NCBI RefSeq assembly: GCF_014646375.1
Contig: NZ_BMNI01000001.1
Span: 331,949-395,948 of the forward strand
DNA: 64,000 nucleotides
Origin: Nocardioides phosphati
GTDB lineage: Bacteria > Actinomycetota > Actinomycetes > Propionibacteriales > Nocardioidaceae
Direction: 5' to 3'
Both the position numbers and the translations under genes were made by a program. A model generated the notes under the pieces. The model made no database searches and was not told where the DNA came from. It saw only the letters and a program-made list of their open reading frames with translations. Below, in pieces: positions 58,195-64,000 of the stretch; the first letter of the stretch is position 1; every line of letters begins with the position of its first letter.

Positions 58195-59150
58195 TCACCG
58201 CCCTCATTCTTCTCGCGTACGCGAGCCTGGTGGGCGTGTACGGCGCACGCCTGGTCAACAACGCTGCGTGGACACGGCGCGCCCCGCGACTCGCCATCCT
58301 CTTCTGGCAGGCACTCGCCGTCTCCGTGCTCGCCTCGGTGGCGCTGGCGGGTCTGGCCGTTGCTTTCCCGATGGCCCCAGGCGCGGGCCAGCTCGCTGAT
58401 CTGCTGCATACGTGCGTGATGCTGCTGCGGTCGCGTTACGCCAGTCCGGGCGGGGCCATGGTGAGCTCGGCAGGACTTCTTCTCGCAGCTGGGGTGGCCC
58501 TCCGAATGGCCTGGTGTTTCACGGTCGCGGTTCGCGATGTGGCGATCCGGCGCACAGCGCAACGCGACTTCGTCGCCATCCTCGGCGAGCACGTCCAAGA
58601 TTTGTCGGTCGATGTGGTCGCGCACGACCGGTGTGCGGTCTACTGCGTACCAGGCCGCCGCGCCAGAGTCGTGGTCACATCCGCGGCCCTCGAAGCTCTC
58701 GACGACGAGCAGTTGACCGCTGTGCTCGCCCACGAGCGCGCGCACCTGCGCGGCCGTCACGACCTCGTCGTGCTTAGCCTGGAGGTACTACGCCGCGCCT
58801 TCGCATTCGTCCCCCTCTTCAAGGTGGCCGCCGACGAGGTGGCCGGGCTGGTCGAGATGGTCGCTGATGACGCCGCCGCCGCACGCAACGATCGAGTGGT
58901 ACTGGCGACGGCACTGGTGCGGCTGGCATCGGGCACCGCACCGGCCGGCGCCCTGGGTGCCGGCGGCGCCGGCGCACTCGCGCGCGTCAGGCGGCTCGTC
59001 GACGACGACGGGCACCGCTTGGGCCGCGGCCGAACCGCGCTGCTGCTGGCCTCAGTTCTCGCAGTCGCGGCCCTGCCGCTCATCATGGCAAGTGCTCCGG
59101 CGCTGGGCATCATCGCGGCGAACTACTGCCCGCTCTCATTCCACGCGTGA
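58191..59150 (+). CDS. M56 family (BlaR1-like) membrane metalloprotease
   Basis: The 319-residue protein has three or four helices and a cytoplasmic zinc protease site LAHERAHLRGRHD (HExxH) followed by VEMVADDAAAA (third ligand region). There is no large C-terminal sensor domain as in BlaR1, so the signal may be read by the short outer loops or the membrane. It probably cuts BlaI to switch on the island. Coupled to blaI by GTGA. Confidence 0.87.
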   Translation: MITALILLAYASLVGVYGARLVNNAAWTRRAPRLAILFWQALAVSVLASVALAGLAVAFPMAPGAGQLADLLHTCVMLLRSRYASPGGAMVSSAGLLLAAGVALRMAWCFTVAVRDVAIRRTAQRDFVAILGEHVQDLSVDVVAHDRCAVYCVPGRRARVVVTSAALEALDDEQLTAVLAHERAHLRGRHDLVVLSLEVLRRAFAFVPLFKVAADEVAGLVEMVADDAAAARNDRVVLATALVRLASGTAPAGALGAGGAGALARVRRLVDDDGHRLGRGRTALLLASVLAVAALPLIMASAPALGIIAANYCPLSFHA

Positions 59151-59348
59151 CCGATCGAGGTCCCCACGCAGGCGAGCGACCTCGTCCCGCAACTGCTGCA
59201 CCTCGGCATCGCTCTCCTCGGCGGAACGCCCTGCACGCGGGTTCGCCGACATCGCACAGTGCCCCCCGCGCATCGGCCGCATGCAGGTGAAGTACATGAG
59301 CACCAGCGCAGCGCCGGTGATCAGCAGCGGTGGCAGCCAGGAAGGCAT
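59136..59348 (-). CDS. small membrane protein with coiled coil
   Basis: The 70-residue protein has one helix (PPLLITGAALVLMYFTC), a Cys/Met/His stretch (CMRPMRGGHCAM) able to bind copper, and a heptad-rich C-terminus (DAEVQQLRDEVARLRGDLD). It is coupled to the similar gene upstream by a TGATG overlap (GTG 59351 is an alternative start). Its end overlaps the convergent M56 gene by 15 bp. The layout resembles DUF2933-type proteins of metal islands. Confidence 0.65.
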   Translation of the reverse strand: MPSWLPPLLITGAALVLMYFTCMRPMRGGHCAMSANPRAGRSAEESDAEVQQLRDEVARLRGDLDRSRVE

Positions 59349-59557
59349 CACAGTCCTCGGCTACCGGCGTCCGGGGTAACCCGGTTCTCCTGCGCTGCGC
59401 GAAGCTGGTCCACCTCCGCACGCAGCCGCGTGATTTCGTCCTGACTCGGCTGAGAAGGCGCAGAAGGCTGCTTTCCCGACCGCATCATGAAGAACATCAT
59501 CAGGCCCATCCCCAGCGGGCATGCCAGGAGGGGAAGGCTGTAGAGCAACTGGGACAT
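59348..59557 (-). CDS. small DUF2933-like membrane protein
   Basis: The 69-residue protein has one helix rich in Cys, Gly and Met ([22 protein letters not shown]) followed by a predicted coiled coil ([20 protein letters not shown]). It matches the DUF2933 pattern seen in copper and mercury islands. Both it and its downstream partner expose methionines and cysteines that suit Cu(I). A BlaI-type operator lies 24 bp upstream. Confidence 0.65.
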   Translation of the reverse strand: MSQLLYSLPLLACPLGMGLMMFFMMRSGKQPSAPSQPSQDEITRLRAEVDQLRAAQENRVTPDAGSRGL

Positions 59558-59581
59558 CAGGTGGCACCTTTCGCGGATGAC

Positions 59582-59598
59582 TACTACCGACAATAGTA
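59582..59598. promoter_or_regulatory. BlaI/CopY-type operator (site 5)
   Basis: TACTA-CCGACAA-TAGTA (extended CTACTA...TAGTAG), before the two small membrane protein genes. Confidence 0.7.
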
Positions 59599-59704
59599 GA
59601 CGGGATATTAGGCCCCCTCAAGAACCGCGAGCCACGTGGTCGCCTTCGGCGCGGACGACCATTCGTCATTTCGGCCCGATGCGAGGAGGCGGTCTGGCAA
59701 CCCC

Positions 59705-59728
59705 TACTATCGACTATCGACGATAGTA
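59705..59728. promoter_or_regulatory. BlaI/CopY-type operator (site 6)
   Basis: GACTA-TCGACGA-TAGTA (59712-59728) contains the perfect palindrome ACTATCGACGATAGT; a further TACTA half-site starts at 59705. It ends 7 bp before the thioredoxin-like gene start. Confidence 0.7.
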
Positions 59729-59735
59729 GATAAGG

Positions 59736-60317
59736 ATGGGCAACGTGAAGTGGATGCGCAGGCTGGCCGCGGCGATGCTCGTCGTGGCGGTCCTTGTCGG
59801 TGCCGTTTGGGAGTATCGACAGCTCCGCGGCAGCGACTCGCCGGTCGATAACACCGGCACCGGCCTGACGCTCTTCTACGGCGACAAGGGCATTCCACTA
59901 CCCCCCATCGAGGGACGGACGCTCGACGGTGCACAGCTGAATCTCGACTCGCTGCGCGGGCACGTCCTGGTGCTCAACGTCTGGGGATCCTGGTGCGCCC
60001 CATGCCGGGCGGAGGCTCCAGACCTCGCCAAGCTCTCGAAGGAGACCGCCCCGCGGGGTGTGCGCTTCGTCGGCATCGACGTTCGCGACAACGTCGCGGC
60101 CGCGAAAGCCTTCGAGCGCAACTACGGCATCACCTACCCCAGCTTCGACGATCAACAGGGCTTAGTCCTGGCGCAGTTCACCGGGATCATCCCGGTCGGC
60201 GCGGTGCCCTCAACGATCGTGGTTGACAAGACGGGCACGATCCGCGCGCGCATCATCGGCCGACTGGACCCCTCGACGCTCCGCGGACTGATCACTGACG
60301 CCGAGGCGGACCGATGA
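59736..60317 (+). CDS. TlpA/ResA-like extracytoplasmic thioredoxin
   Basis: The 193-residue protein has an N-terminal anchor (residues ~8-25) and a thioredoxin domain with WCAPC (residues ~87-91), the FVGIDVRDN strand and the cis-proline VPSTIVVD. It lacks a lipobox cysteine. Such proteins reduce the CXXCH thiols of apocytochrome c or copper-site cysteines. The start may be ATG 59736 or GTG 59745. It overlaps ccdA (ATGA), its probable electron donor. Confidence 0.87.
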   Translation: MGNVKWMRRLAAAMLVVAVLVGAVWEYRQLRGSDSPVDNTGTGLTLFYGDKGIPLPPIEGRTLDGAQLNLDSLRGHVLVLNVWGSWCAPCRAEAPDLAKLSKETAPRGVRFVGIDVRDNVAAAKAFERNYGITYPSFDDQQGLVLAQFTGIIPVGAVPSTIVVDKTGTIRARIIGRLDPSTLRGLITDAEADR

Positions 60318-61093
60318 TCGCGCTGAGCGCGGATAGCGCCGTCGCCTACGGCCCCCTGCTGGCTGCCCTGCCGGTCGCGATCCTCGCGGGCGTGGTCTCG
60401 TTCGCCAGCCCATGCTGCCTGCCTCTCGTGCCGGGCTACCTGGCCTACGTCAGCGGGGCGGCCGGGGCCGACGCTGTCGCCATCCCGACCGGCAGGCGGG
60501 CACCTGCCCGCTCGACCGCAGTCATCGGAACCGGGCTGTTCGTCCTCGGATTCGCGGCTGTGTTCACCAGTTACGGGCTGCTCTTCGGGGCCTTGGGTTC
60601 CACCCTCATCCGTCATCAGGACGTGATCACGCGGGTGCTCGGTGTCGTCACGATCGTTCTCGGGCTCAGCTTCGCTGGTGCTCTCGGCCGGATATCGTTC
60701 CTCGCACGCACCTTTCGGCCGGCCTACAGGCCGCGCGTCGGGGTGCTTGGGGCGCCGTTGCTGGGTGTCATGTTCGGGATCGGGTGGACGCCGTGCATCG
60801 GTCCCACGCTTGCTGCCGTGCTGACTCTGGCCACCACTCAGGGCACGGCTGGCCGTGGCGCCGTTCTGGCGTTCGCCTACAGCCTGGGCATCGGCATTCC
60901 GTTCCTGCTCGCCGCCCTCGGTGTTGAGAGGGCGTTCCGGACCTTCGCCTTTGCCCGGCGCCACGCCCGGCTGGTGATGCAGGTGGGTGGCGCACTGCTG
61001 GTGGTCCTCGGTGCGCTAGAGGTCAGCGGGCTGTGGGGGGCATGGCTAGCGGCACTGAGAACGACCATCGGCACCTGGCAGACCCCGTTGTGA
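60314..61093 (+). CDS. ccdA: cytochrome c biogenesis protein CcdA
   Basis: The 259-residue membrane protein has six helices with the two redox sites SFASPCCLPLVPGY and FGIGWTPCIGPTLAAVL, standard for CcdA. It moves electrons from cytoplasmic thioredoxin to the ResA-like partner encoded just before it. It is a second CcdA type besides 55827-56804, and more canonical. GTGA overlap with the next gene. Confidence 0.92.
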   Translation: MIALSADSAVAYGPLLAALPVAILAGVVSFASPCCLPLVPGYLAYVSGAAGADAVAIPTGRRAPARSTAVIGTGLFVLGFAAVFTSYGLLFGALGSTLIRHQDVITRVLGVVTIVLGLSFAGALGRISFLARTFRPAYRPRVGVLGAPLLGVMFGIGWTPCIGPTLAAVLTLATTQGTAGRGAVLAFAYSLGIGIPFLLAALGVERAFRTFAFARRHARLVMQVGGALLVVLGALEVSGLWGAWLAALRTTIGTWQTPL

Positions 61094-61539
61094 TCGGGTG
61101 GTTGGCCCGGCGGCCTTTCCTGGCGCTGTGGTCCTTCGCGCTGTTGGCTGTCGGCGTAGCGATCCTGCTTCGGCACGCGCTTGAAACCAGTCCACCACGC
61201 CCGGCGGAAGACCCGCTGGCGGCGGTGGCGACATCCCGCCTCCCAGAGCCGACCCAGGTGGTGCCCGGTCTCCGGGTCGACGCCCTCAGCCGGGCCTTGG
61301 CAACGCTGTCGGCGGCCTGCGACGCCGCGGACCCCCGCTGGCCGGCCTCCCGGGTGCGCGACGCGCTTGGGGTGGTCACTCAACTCTCCACCGACTACCC
61401 GGGCGGGGGCTTCCGGGTTGGCGGCGTCGCGACATCGACCCCGGCTGTACTGGTCGCGGTGCGCGCGCAACTTCAAGACTGCGACCCGGCCGACGTGCCG
61501 GTTATCGACGCCGTCCTCCCAGCCCAGTTCAGGCCCTGA
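61090..61539 (+). CDS. unknown membrane-anchored protein coupled to ccdA
   Basis: The 149-residue protein has one N-terminal helix (RRPFLALWSFALLAVGVAILLRHAL) and a soluble outer domain with two cysteines (LSAACDAADP, LQDCDPADVP). GTG 61090 overlaps the ccdA stop; an earlier ATG at 61042 would overlap ccdA by 52 bp. No family recognised. The paired cysteines and position suggest a redox or metal partner of the ccdA/TlpA pair. Confidence 0.6.
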   Translation: MIGWLARRPFLALWSFALLAVGVAILLRHALETSPPRPAEDPLAAVATSRLPEPTQVVPGLRVDALSRALATLSAACDAADPRWPASRVRDALGVVTQLSTDYPGGGFRVGGVATSTPAVLVAVRAQLQDCDPADVPVIDAVLPAQFRP

Positions 61540-61550
61540 GCATCGGGGCG

Positions 61551-62000
61551 TCAGAAGGCGGGTTTGTCGACCAGGGTGAAGGTGCCCCGCATCAGCAAAT
61601 CGGCCCGGCCCTGCTGGCGGACCTCAAGCAGCGCAACCAGGACAACTGCCGCGGTGATCGCGAACATGCGCGTACGTGGTGTCCACGAGATGTGGAGCGT
61701 CAACCATCGGCGGGTCGCCAATCCGACGGCCCCACGGAGCAGCAGCGCGCTGACCATGAGCACGACGACGATCCCGAGTGGGTTGTAGCGCCACGCCTGA
61801 CCCCACTGGCCCATGGCCGTGTACCGGGCAGCACGGGTTCCACCGCACAGCGGGTCCATGATTCCGAACCAGTGATCCGGTCCGTGCAGATCGACCGGAG
61901 GAAGCCCGAAGATTGCCATGGCGCCAGCGATGGCCACCAGGCCGGCTGAGGCAATGGTGAGCCATCGGATCCGGTCAGCCGGCTCGACGGCCAGTTTCAC
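61551..62000 (-). CDS. DUF2752 membrane protein
   Basis: The 149-residue protein has three helices and the DUF2752 motif CGGTRAARYTAMGQWGQAWRYNPLG. The family is of unknown role and often appears near copper or respiratory genes. GGAGGT lies 6 nt before GTG 62000. It is the last gene of the minus-strand unit that begins with the TauE-cupredoxin gene. Confidence 0.82.
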   Translation of the reverse strand: MKLAVEPADRIRWLTIASAGLVAIAGAMAIFGLPPVDLHGPDHWFGIMDPLCGGTRAARYTAMGQWGQAWRYNPLGIVVVLMVSALLLRGAVGLATRRWLTLHISWTPRTRMFAITAAVVLVALLEVRQQGRADLLMRGTFTLVDKPAF

Positions 62001-62024
62001 GGGGACACCTCCAACCGGGAGAGC

Positions 62025-62141
62025 TCACAGGCAGGTCCGCACGCCGAGTGCCGACAACCCGAAACCGAGGACCATCAACGCGGCGAACGCGTAGACGGGC
62101 CACAAGCGCTTCGCCCTTTGCGGCGGTCTCGGACGAAGCAT
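62025..62141 (-). CDS. 38-residue single-span peptide
   Basis: The frame MLRPRPPQRAKRLW- plus one helix (VYAFAALMVLGFGLSALG) and a last RTCL is too short for most gene finders. It starts in a TAATG overlap with the HMA gene upstream and precedes DUF2752 closely, so it is probably expressed. A positively charged N-terminus faces inside. No family known. Confidence 0.55.
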   Translation of the reverse strand: MLRPRPPQRAKRLWPVYAFAALMVLGFGLSALGVRTCL

Positions 62142-62422
62142 TACCGAACCGCCCTGCGGAACCACCCGCGGCGTGCAGCGTCAGCCGGCTCCCCGGGTTC
62201 CTCCGACGCCGGCGTGGCCTGGTATCCGGCCGCGCGGATCGCTTCGGCAACTTGGTCGGGATCGCAGCGCTGCGGGTCGAGGGTGACGGTCGTGAGCTTC
62301 TTCTTCAGGGACGTGGTCGACGATGCAACGCCGTCGAGCTCCTCGACGGCCTCGTCGATGAGAATGCTGCAGCTGGTGCAGTGCATCCCGGTCACGCGCC
62401 AGGCATGGGTGGTGGTCTCCAC
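62141..62422 (-). CDS. heavy-metal-associated (HMA) copper chaperone-like protein
   Basis: The 93-residue protein has an HMA domain with GMHCTSCSILIDEAVEELDGV (Cu(I)-binding CxxC) and the strand LTTVTLDPQRC, then an acidic and basic tail. CAGGAG precedes GTG 62422 by 6 nt. It would pass copper between the cytoplasm and membrane proteins of this unit. The second HMA chaperone of the island lies at 63706. Confidence 0.82.
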   Translation of the reverse strand: METTTHAWRVTGMHCTSCSILIDEAVEELDGVASSTTSLKKKLTTVTLDPQRCDPDQVAEAIRAAGYQATPASEEPGEPADAARRGWFRRAVR

Positions 62423-62439
62423 GAGGTTCTCCTGTGTCG

Positions 62440-63543
62440 TCAGCCGATGGTGATGGTGCCGGAGTACATGCCCATGGCGCATGAATAGTCGATGTGTCCG
62501 GGCCTGGGGACTCCGAGCTTGAGCGTGCTGTCACCGTTCTGCGGCAGCACGGTCTGGACTCCGAGCGAAGGGATAACGAGGGCCGAGACGCAGCCGAAGG
62601 CCTCCTTCGACCGGAAGACCACGGTGGTCGGTACGCCGGCCTTGAGCGCCAGGTTTGCCGGTGAGTAGTCGCTCGAAGTGACGGTAATGACGCCAGTCTG
62701 GGTGCCGTTCGCCATGGTCACCGTGGAGGAGTCCGGTAGCGCCGGTTGGCCGATCCCGAGTGTGCGGGAGAGGTTCCGCGCGGCCAGCGGCGAATCGACC
62801 AAGGTGAGGCCGCCGTTGAGCGTATACAGGCCCGCAGCCAGAACGACGAGTCCGGTACCCATGGCGAGGCGACCCTTCCACGCGGTCGCGGCAATGTTGG
62901 CGGTGTACCCGATCAGAGCGAAAAGGGGCGCGGTGCCGATCACGAACACGGCCATGGTCGCGGCTCCCCGCCACGCGGACCCGGTCGTGGTGGCGATGGC
63001 CATGACCGAGATCGTGACGCCGCACGGGATGAGGATGGCGGCGAACCCGAGCACGGCGGGCGCCAGTGCCGCGGTGGAGCGAGCCCGCCCCCGAACGACG
63101 CGGATCCACGAATCCGGCGGGGTCAGCGTGAACCCGCGGAAGCCGGGTACGCCGAGCTGTGCAAGCCCGAACGCGATGATCAGCAGGCCGGCGAGGATCT
63201 GAACCGTGGCCCGCAGATGCGCCGACAGCTCGAACGCCGAGCCCAGGGCGCCCAGGAGCGCGCCGACCAACGTGTAGGAGGCGAGCTTTCCGCCCAGGAA
63301 CCCGGCCACCGGAGCGAGGTCGTCACCCAGTTGGCGGCGACGCGAGGCGGTGCGCTGCGATGTCGCGATCGCGGTAGATCCCGCCGGGTGGCCCTCACCG
63401 GGGTCGCTCGCGCGTGCGTCGGCCGCGGCCGCGCTCTGCTGCCGGGTCACCAGGCCGGCGAGAAGTCCACCCTGCACCGCCGCGCAGGAGACGCCGCCGG
63501 CCAGGAGGCCGGTCAAGAGCACCGCCCAGAGGCTCACCGGCAC
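62440..63543 (-). CDS. TauE/SafE-type (UreH-like) membrane protein fused to a cupredoxin-like domain
   Basis: The 367-residue protein has about six helices of the UreH/TauE type, with GGVSCAAVQGGLLAGL near the start and PCGVTISVMAIATTTGSAWRGAATM in the middle. The exported C-terminal ~95-residue beta domain has FGCVSALVIPSLG and IDYSCAMGMYSGTITIG, a cupredoxin-like copper site (Cys, Met). This layout suggests copper relay across the membrane, for instance for oxidase assembly. Start GTG 63543 or GTG 63537 (better spacing to GGAG). Confidence 0.8.
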   Translation of the reverse strand: MPVSLWAVLLTGLLAGGVSCAAVQGGLLAGLVTRQQSAAAADARASDPGEGHPAGSTAIATSQRTASRRRQLGDDLAPVAGFLGGKLASYTLVGALLGALGSAFELSAHLRATVQILAGLLIIAFGLAQLGVPGFRGFTLTPPDSWIRVVRGRARSTAALAPAVLGFAAILIPCGVTISVMAIATTTGSAWRGAATMAVFVIGTAPLFALIGYTANIAATAWKGRLAMGTGLVVLAAGLYTLNGGLTLVDSPLAARNLSRTLGIGQPALPDSSTVTMANGTQTGVITVTSSDYSPANLALKAGVPTTVVFRSKEAFGCVSALVIPSLGVQTVLPQNGDSTLKLGVPRPGHIDYSCAMGMYSGTITIG

Positions 63544-63631
63544 TTCTCCAGGTGCCAGGCAGAAGCGAGAAGGGACATGCGCACTCCGATCAGGGTTTAA
63601 GGGGCGCAGGACGGATCTCCCGAGCGGCCAC

Positions 63632-63648
63632 TACTATGGCAGATAGGA
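63632..63648. promoter_or_regulatory. BlaI/CopY-type operator (site 7)
   Basis: TACTA-TGGCAGA-TAGGA, between the divergent TauE-cupredoxin and copZ genes, able to control both. Confidence 0.65.
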
Positions 63649-63705
63649 GTCAAGTGGCCGTTAACGGCCTGACAGCAGCGCGCCGCACGAGAAGAGGAGA
63701 CGAGC

Positions 63706-63918
63706 GTGACCGAGAAGACCTACACAGTGACTGGCATGACCTGCGGCCATTGCGTCGCATCTGTCACCGCGGAACTCTCGGCAATCGACCGCGTCACCGA
63801 CGTTTCGGTCGACTTGGGCACCGGCGCTGTCCGCGTTGCGAGTGCTAGCCCGCTCGCCGACGAGTCGGTCCGCGACGCCCTCGCTGAGGCAGGCGACTAC
63901 CGGCTTGTCACCAGCTGA
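63706..63918 (+). CDS. copZ: copper chaperone CopZ-like HMA protein
   Basis: The 70-residue protein is one HMA domain: TYTVTGMTCGHCVASVTAELSAI (CxxC), VDLGTGAVRVAS and DALAEAG. It carries Cu(I) to the P-type ATPase that starts 43 bp downstream. GAGGAG lies about 7 nt before GTG 63706. Its C-terminal half resembles the remnant at 49623-49787. Confidence 0.88.
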   Translation: MTEKTYTVTGMTCGHCVASVTAELSAIDRVTDVSVDLGTGAVRVASASPLADESVRDALAEAGDYRLVTS

Positions 63919-63961
63919 CGCCCAGCTGGCCCGGCTGCCATCCCCACGCTCGAAGGAATCT

Positions 63962-64000
63962 ATGACCACCCAAGACACCCGCGCCACTGCGCAGGGCAGC
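63962..64000 (+). CDS. start of a gene, probably copper P-type ATPase (runs off the window)
   Basis: Only 13 codons (MTTQDTRATAQGS) are visible after a GAAGGA ribosome site. The position directly after copZ suggests CopA, but no domain is visible. Confidence 0.4.
   Translation, partial: MTTQDTRATAQGS

Larger units (their letters stand above)
43508..64000. mobile_element. integrative element / genomic island at tRNA-fMet (right end outside window)
   Basis: The stretch starts exactly at the tRNA-fMet 3' end with excisionase-like and integrase genes. It carries a toxin-antitoxin pair, an SSB gene with unknown proteins, and a copper/thiol-redox cluster. It breaks the conserved chromosomal order of the left 43 kb. 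No relaxase, coupling protein or secretion ATPase is visible, so self-transfer cannot be claimed. A composite of an element remnant (to ~49.4 kb) and a metal-redox island is likely. Confidence 0.7.

Noticed and set aside
43508..64000. CRISPR array or restriction-modification system in the accessory part
   Set aside because: No spaced direct repeats, Cas, methylase or nuclease genes were found; only the AbiE pair is defence-related.

Overview
The window is high-GC actinobacterial chromosome, most like Nocardioides or a close Nocardioidaceae relative. Supporting signs are mycothiol biology (a mycoredoxin), WhiB7, MoeZ, the paired AdnA/AdnB helicase-nuclease, DUF6758, DUF3107, DUF5679, DUF2342 and PPA1309 family proteins, and many GTG starts. 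A recurring promoter form also stands out: a -10 hexamer of type YAnnnT lies 6-8 nt before the start codon, so many genes look leaderless.

Layout. 1-4.1 kb: a partial phospholipase D-like protein and a surface-glycan pair (glycosyltransferase; LicD-like/methyltransferase fusion with a small DUF6752-type partner). 4.1-12.1 kb: housekeeping and metabolic genes (secreted endonuclease/exonuclease/phosphatase-fold protein, MaoC hydratase, cytochrome P450, histidine phosphatase, methyltransferase, DUF6758, PHP phosphoesterase, MarC, an SDR with a metal-binding tail). 12.1-42.6 kb: a block whose gene content follows the M. tuberculosis Rv3193c-Rv3213c region: ParA-like, RhlE, DUF3107/TetR, MoeZ, AdnA-AdnB, NudC, Mrx1, UvrD2, WhiB7, an E1-like cyclodehydratase-type protein, DUF2342 metalloprotease, PDZ/Lon-type protease, PPA1309, UPF0182. 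Insertions include a frameshifted M6 protease, MoaE, a PolX-like PHP protein and a TetR gene. Together the block covers DNA break processing, redox and NAD metabolism, sulfur transfer and antibiotic-stress response. whiB7 has a classic attenuated leader with an upstream ORF and a terminator. 42.7-43.5 kb: a KDPG-aldolase-like gene lacking the Schiff-base lysine, then the initiator tRNA gene.

43.5-64 kb is accessory DNA that starts directly at the 3' end of tRNA-fMet and runs off the right edge. First come an excisionase-like HTH protein and a tyrosine integrase, then an AbiE toxin-antitoxin pair (toxin frameshifted). A minus-strand remnant of a conjugative or integrative element follows (SSB plus unknown proteins; no relaxase or secretion genes seen).

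From 49.4 kb to the end lies a copper and extracytoplasmic thiol-redox island: CopC-CopD, ResB, CcsB, two CcdA-type proteins, a TlpA/ResA-like thioredoxin, a peroxiredoxin-like protein, a glutaredoxin-like protein, HMA copper chaperones, a TauE-cupredoxin fusion, DUF2752, small membrane proteins, and the start of what is probably a copper P-type ATPase. In its middle sit a BlaI/CopY-type repressor and an M56 (BlaR1-like) membrane protease. Seven copies of TACTA-N7-TAGNA (one with G as first base) lie in front of essentially every transcription unit of this island, including blaI itself. The island therefore looks like one regulon under a BlaI-M56 sensor pair. This is the best candidate for an undescribed system in the window.
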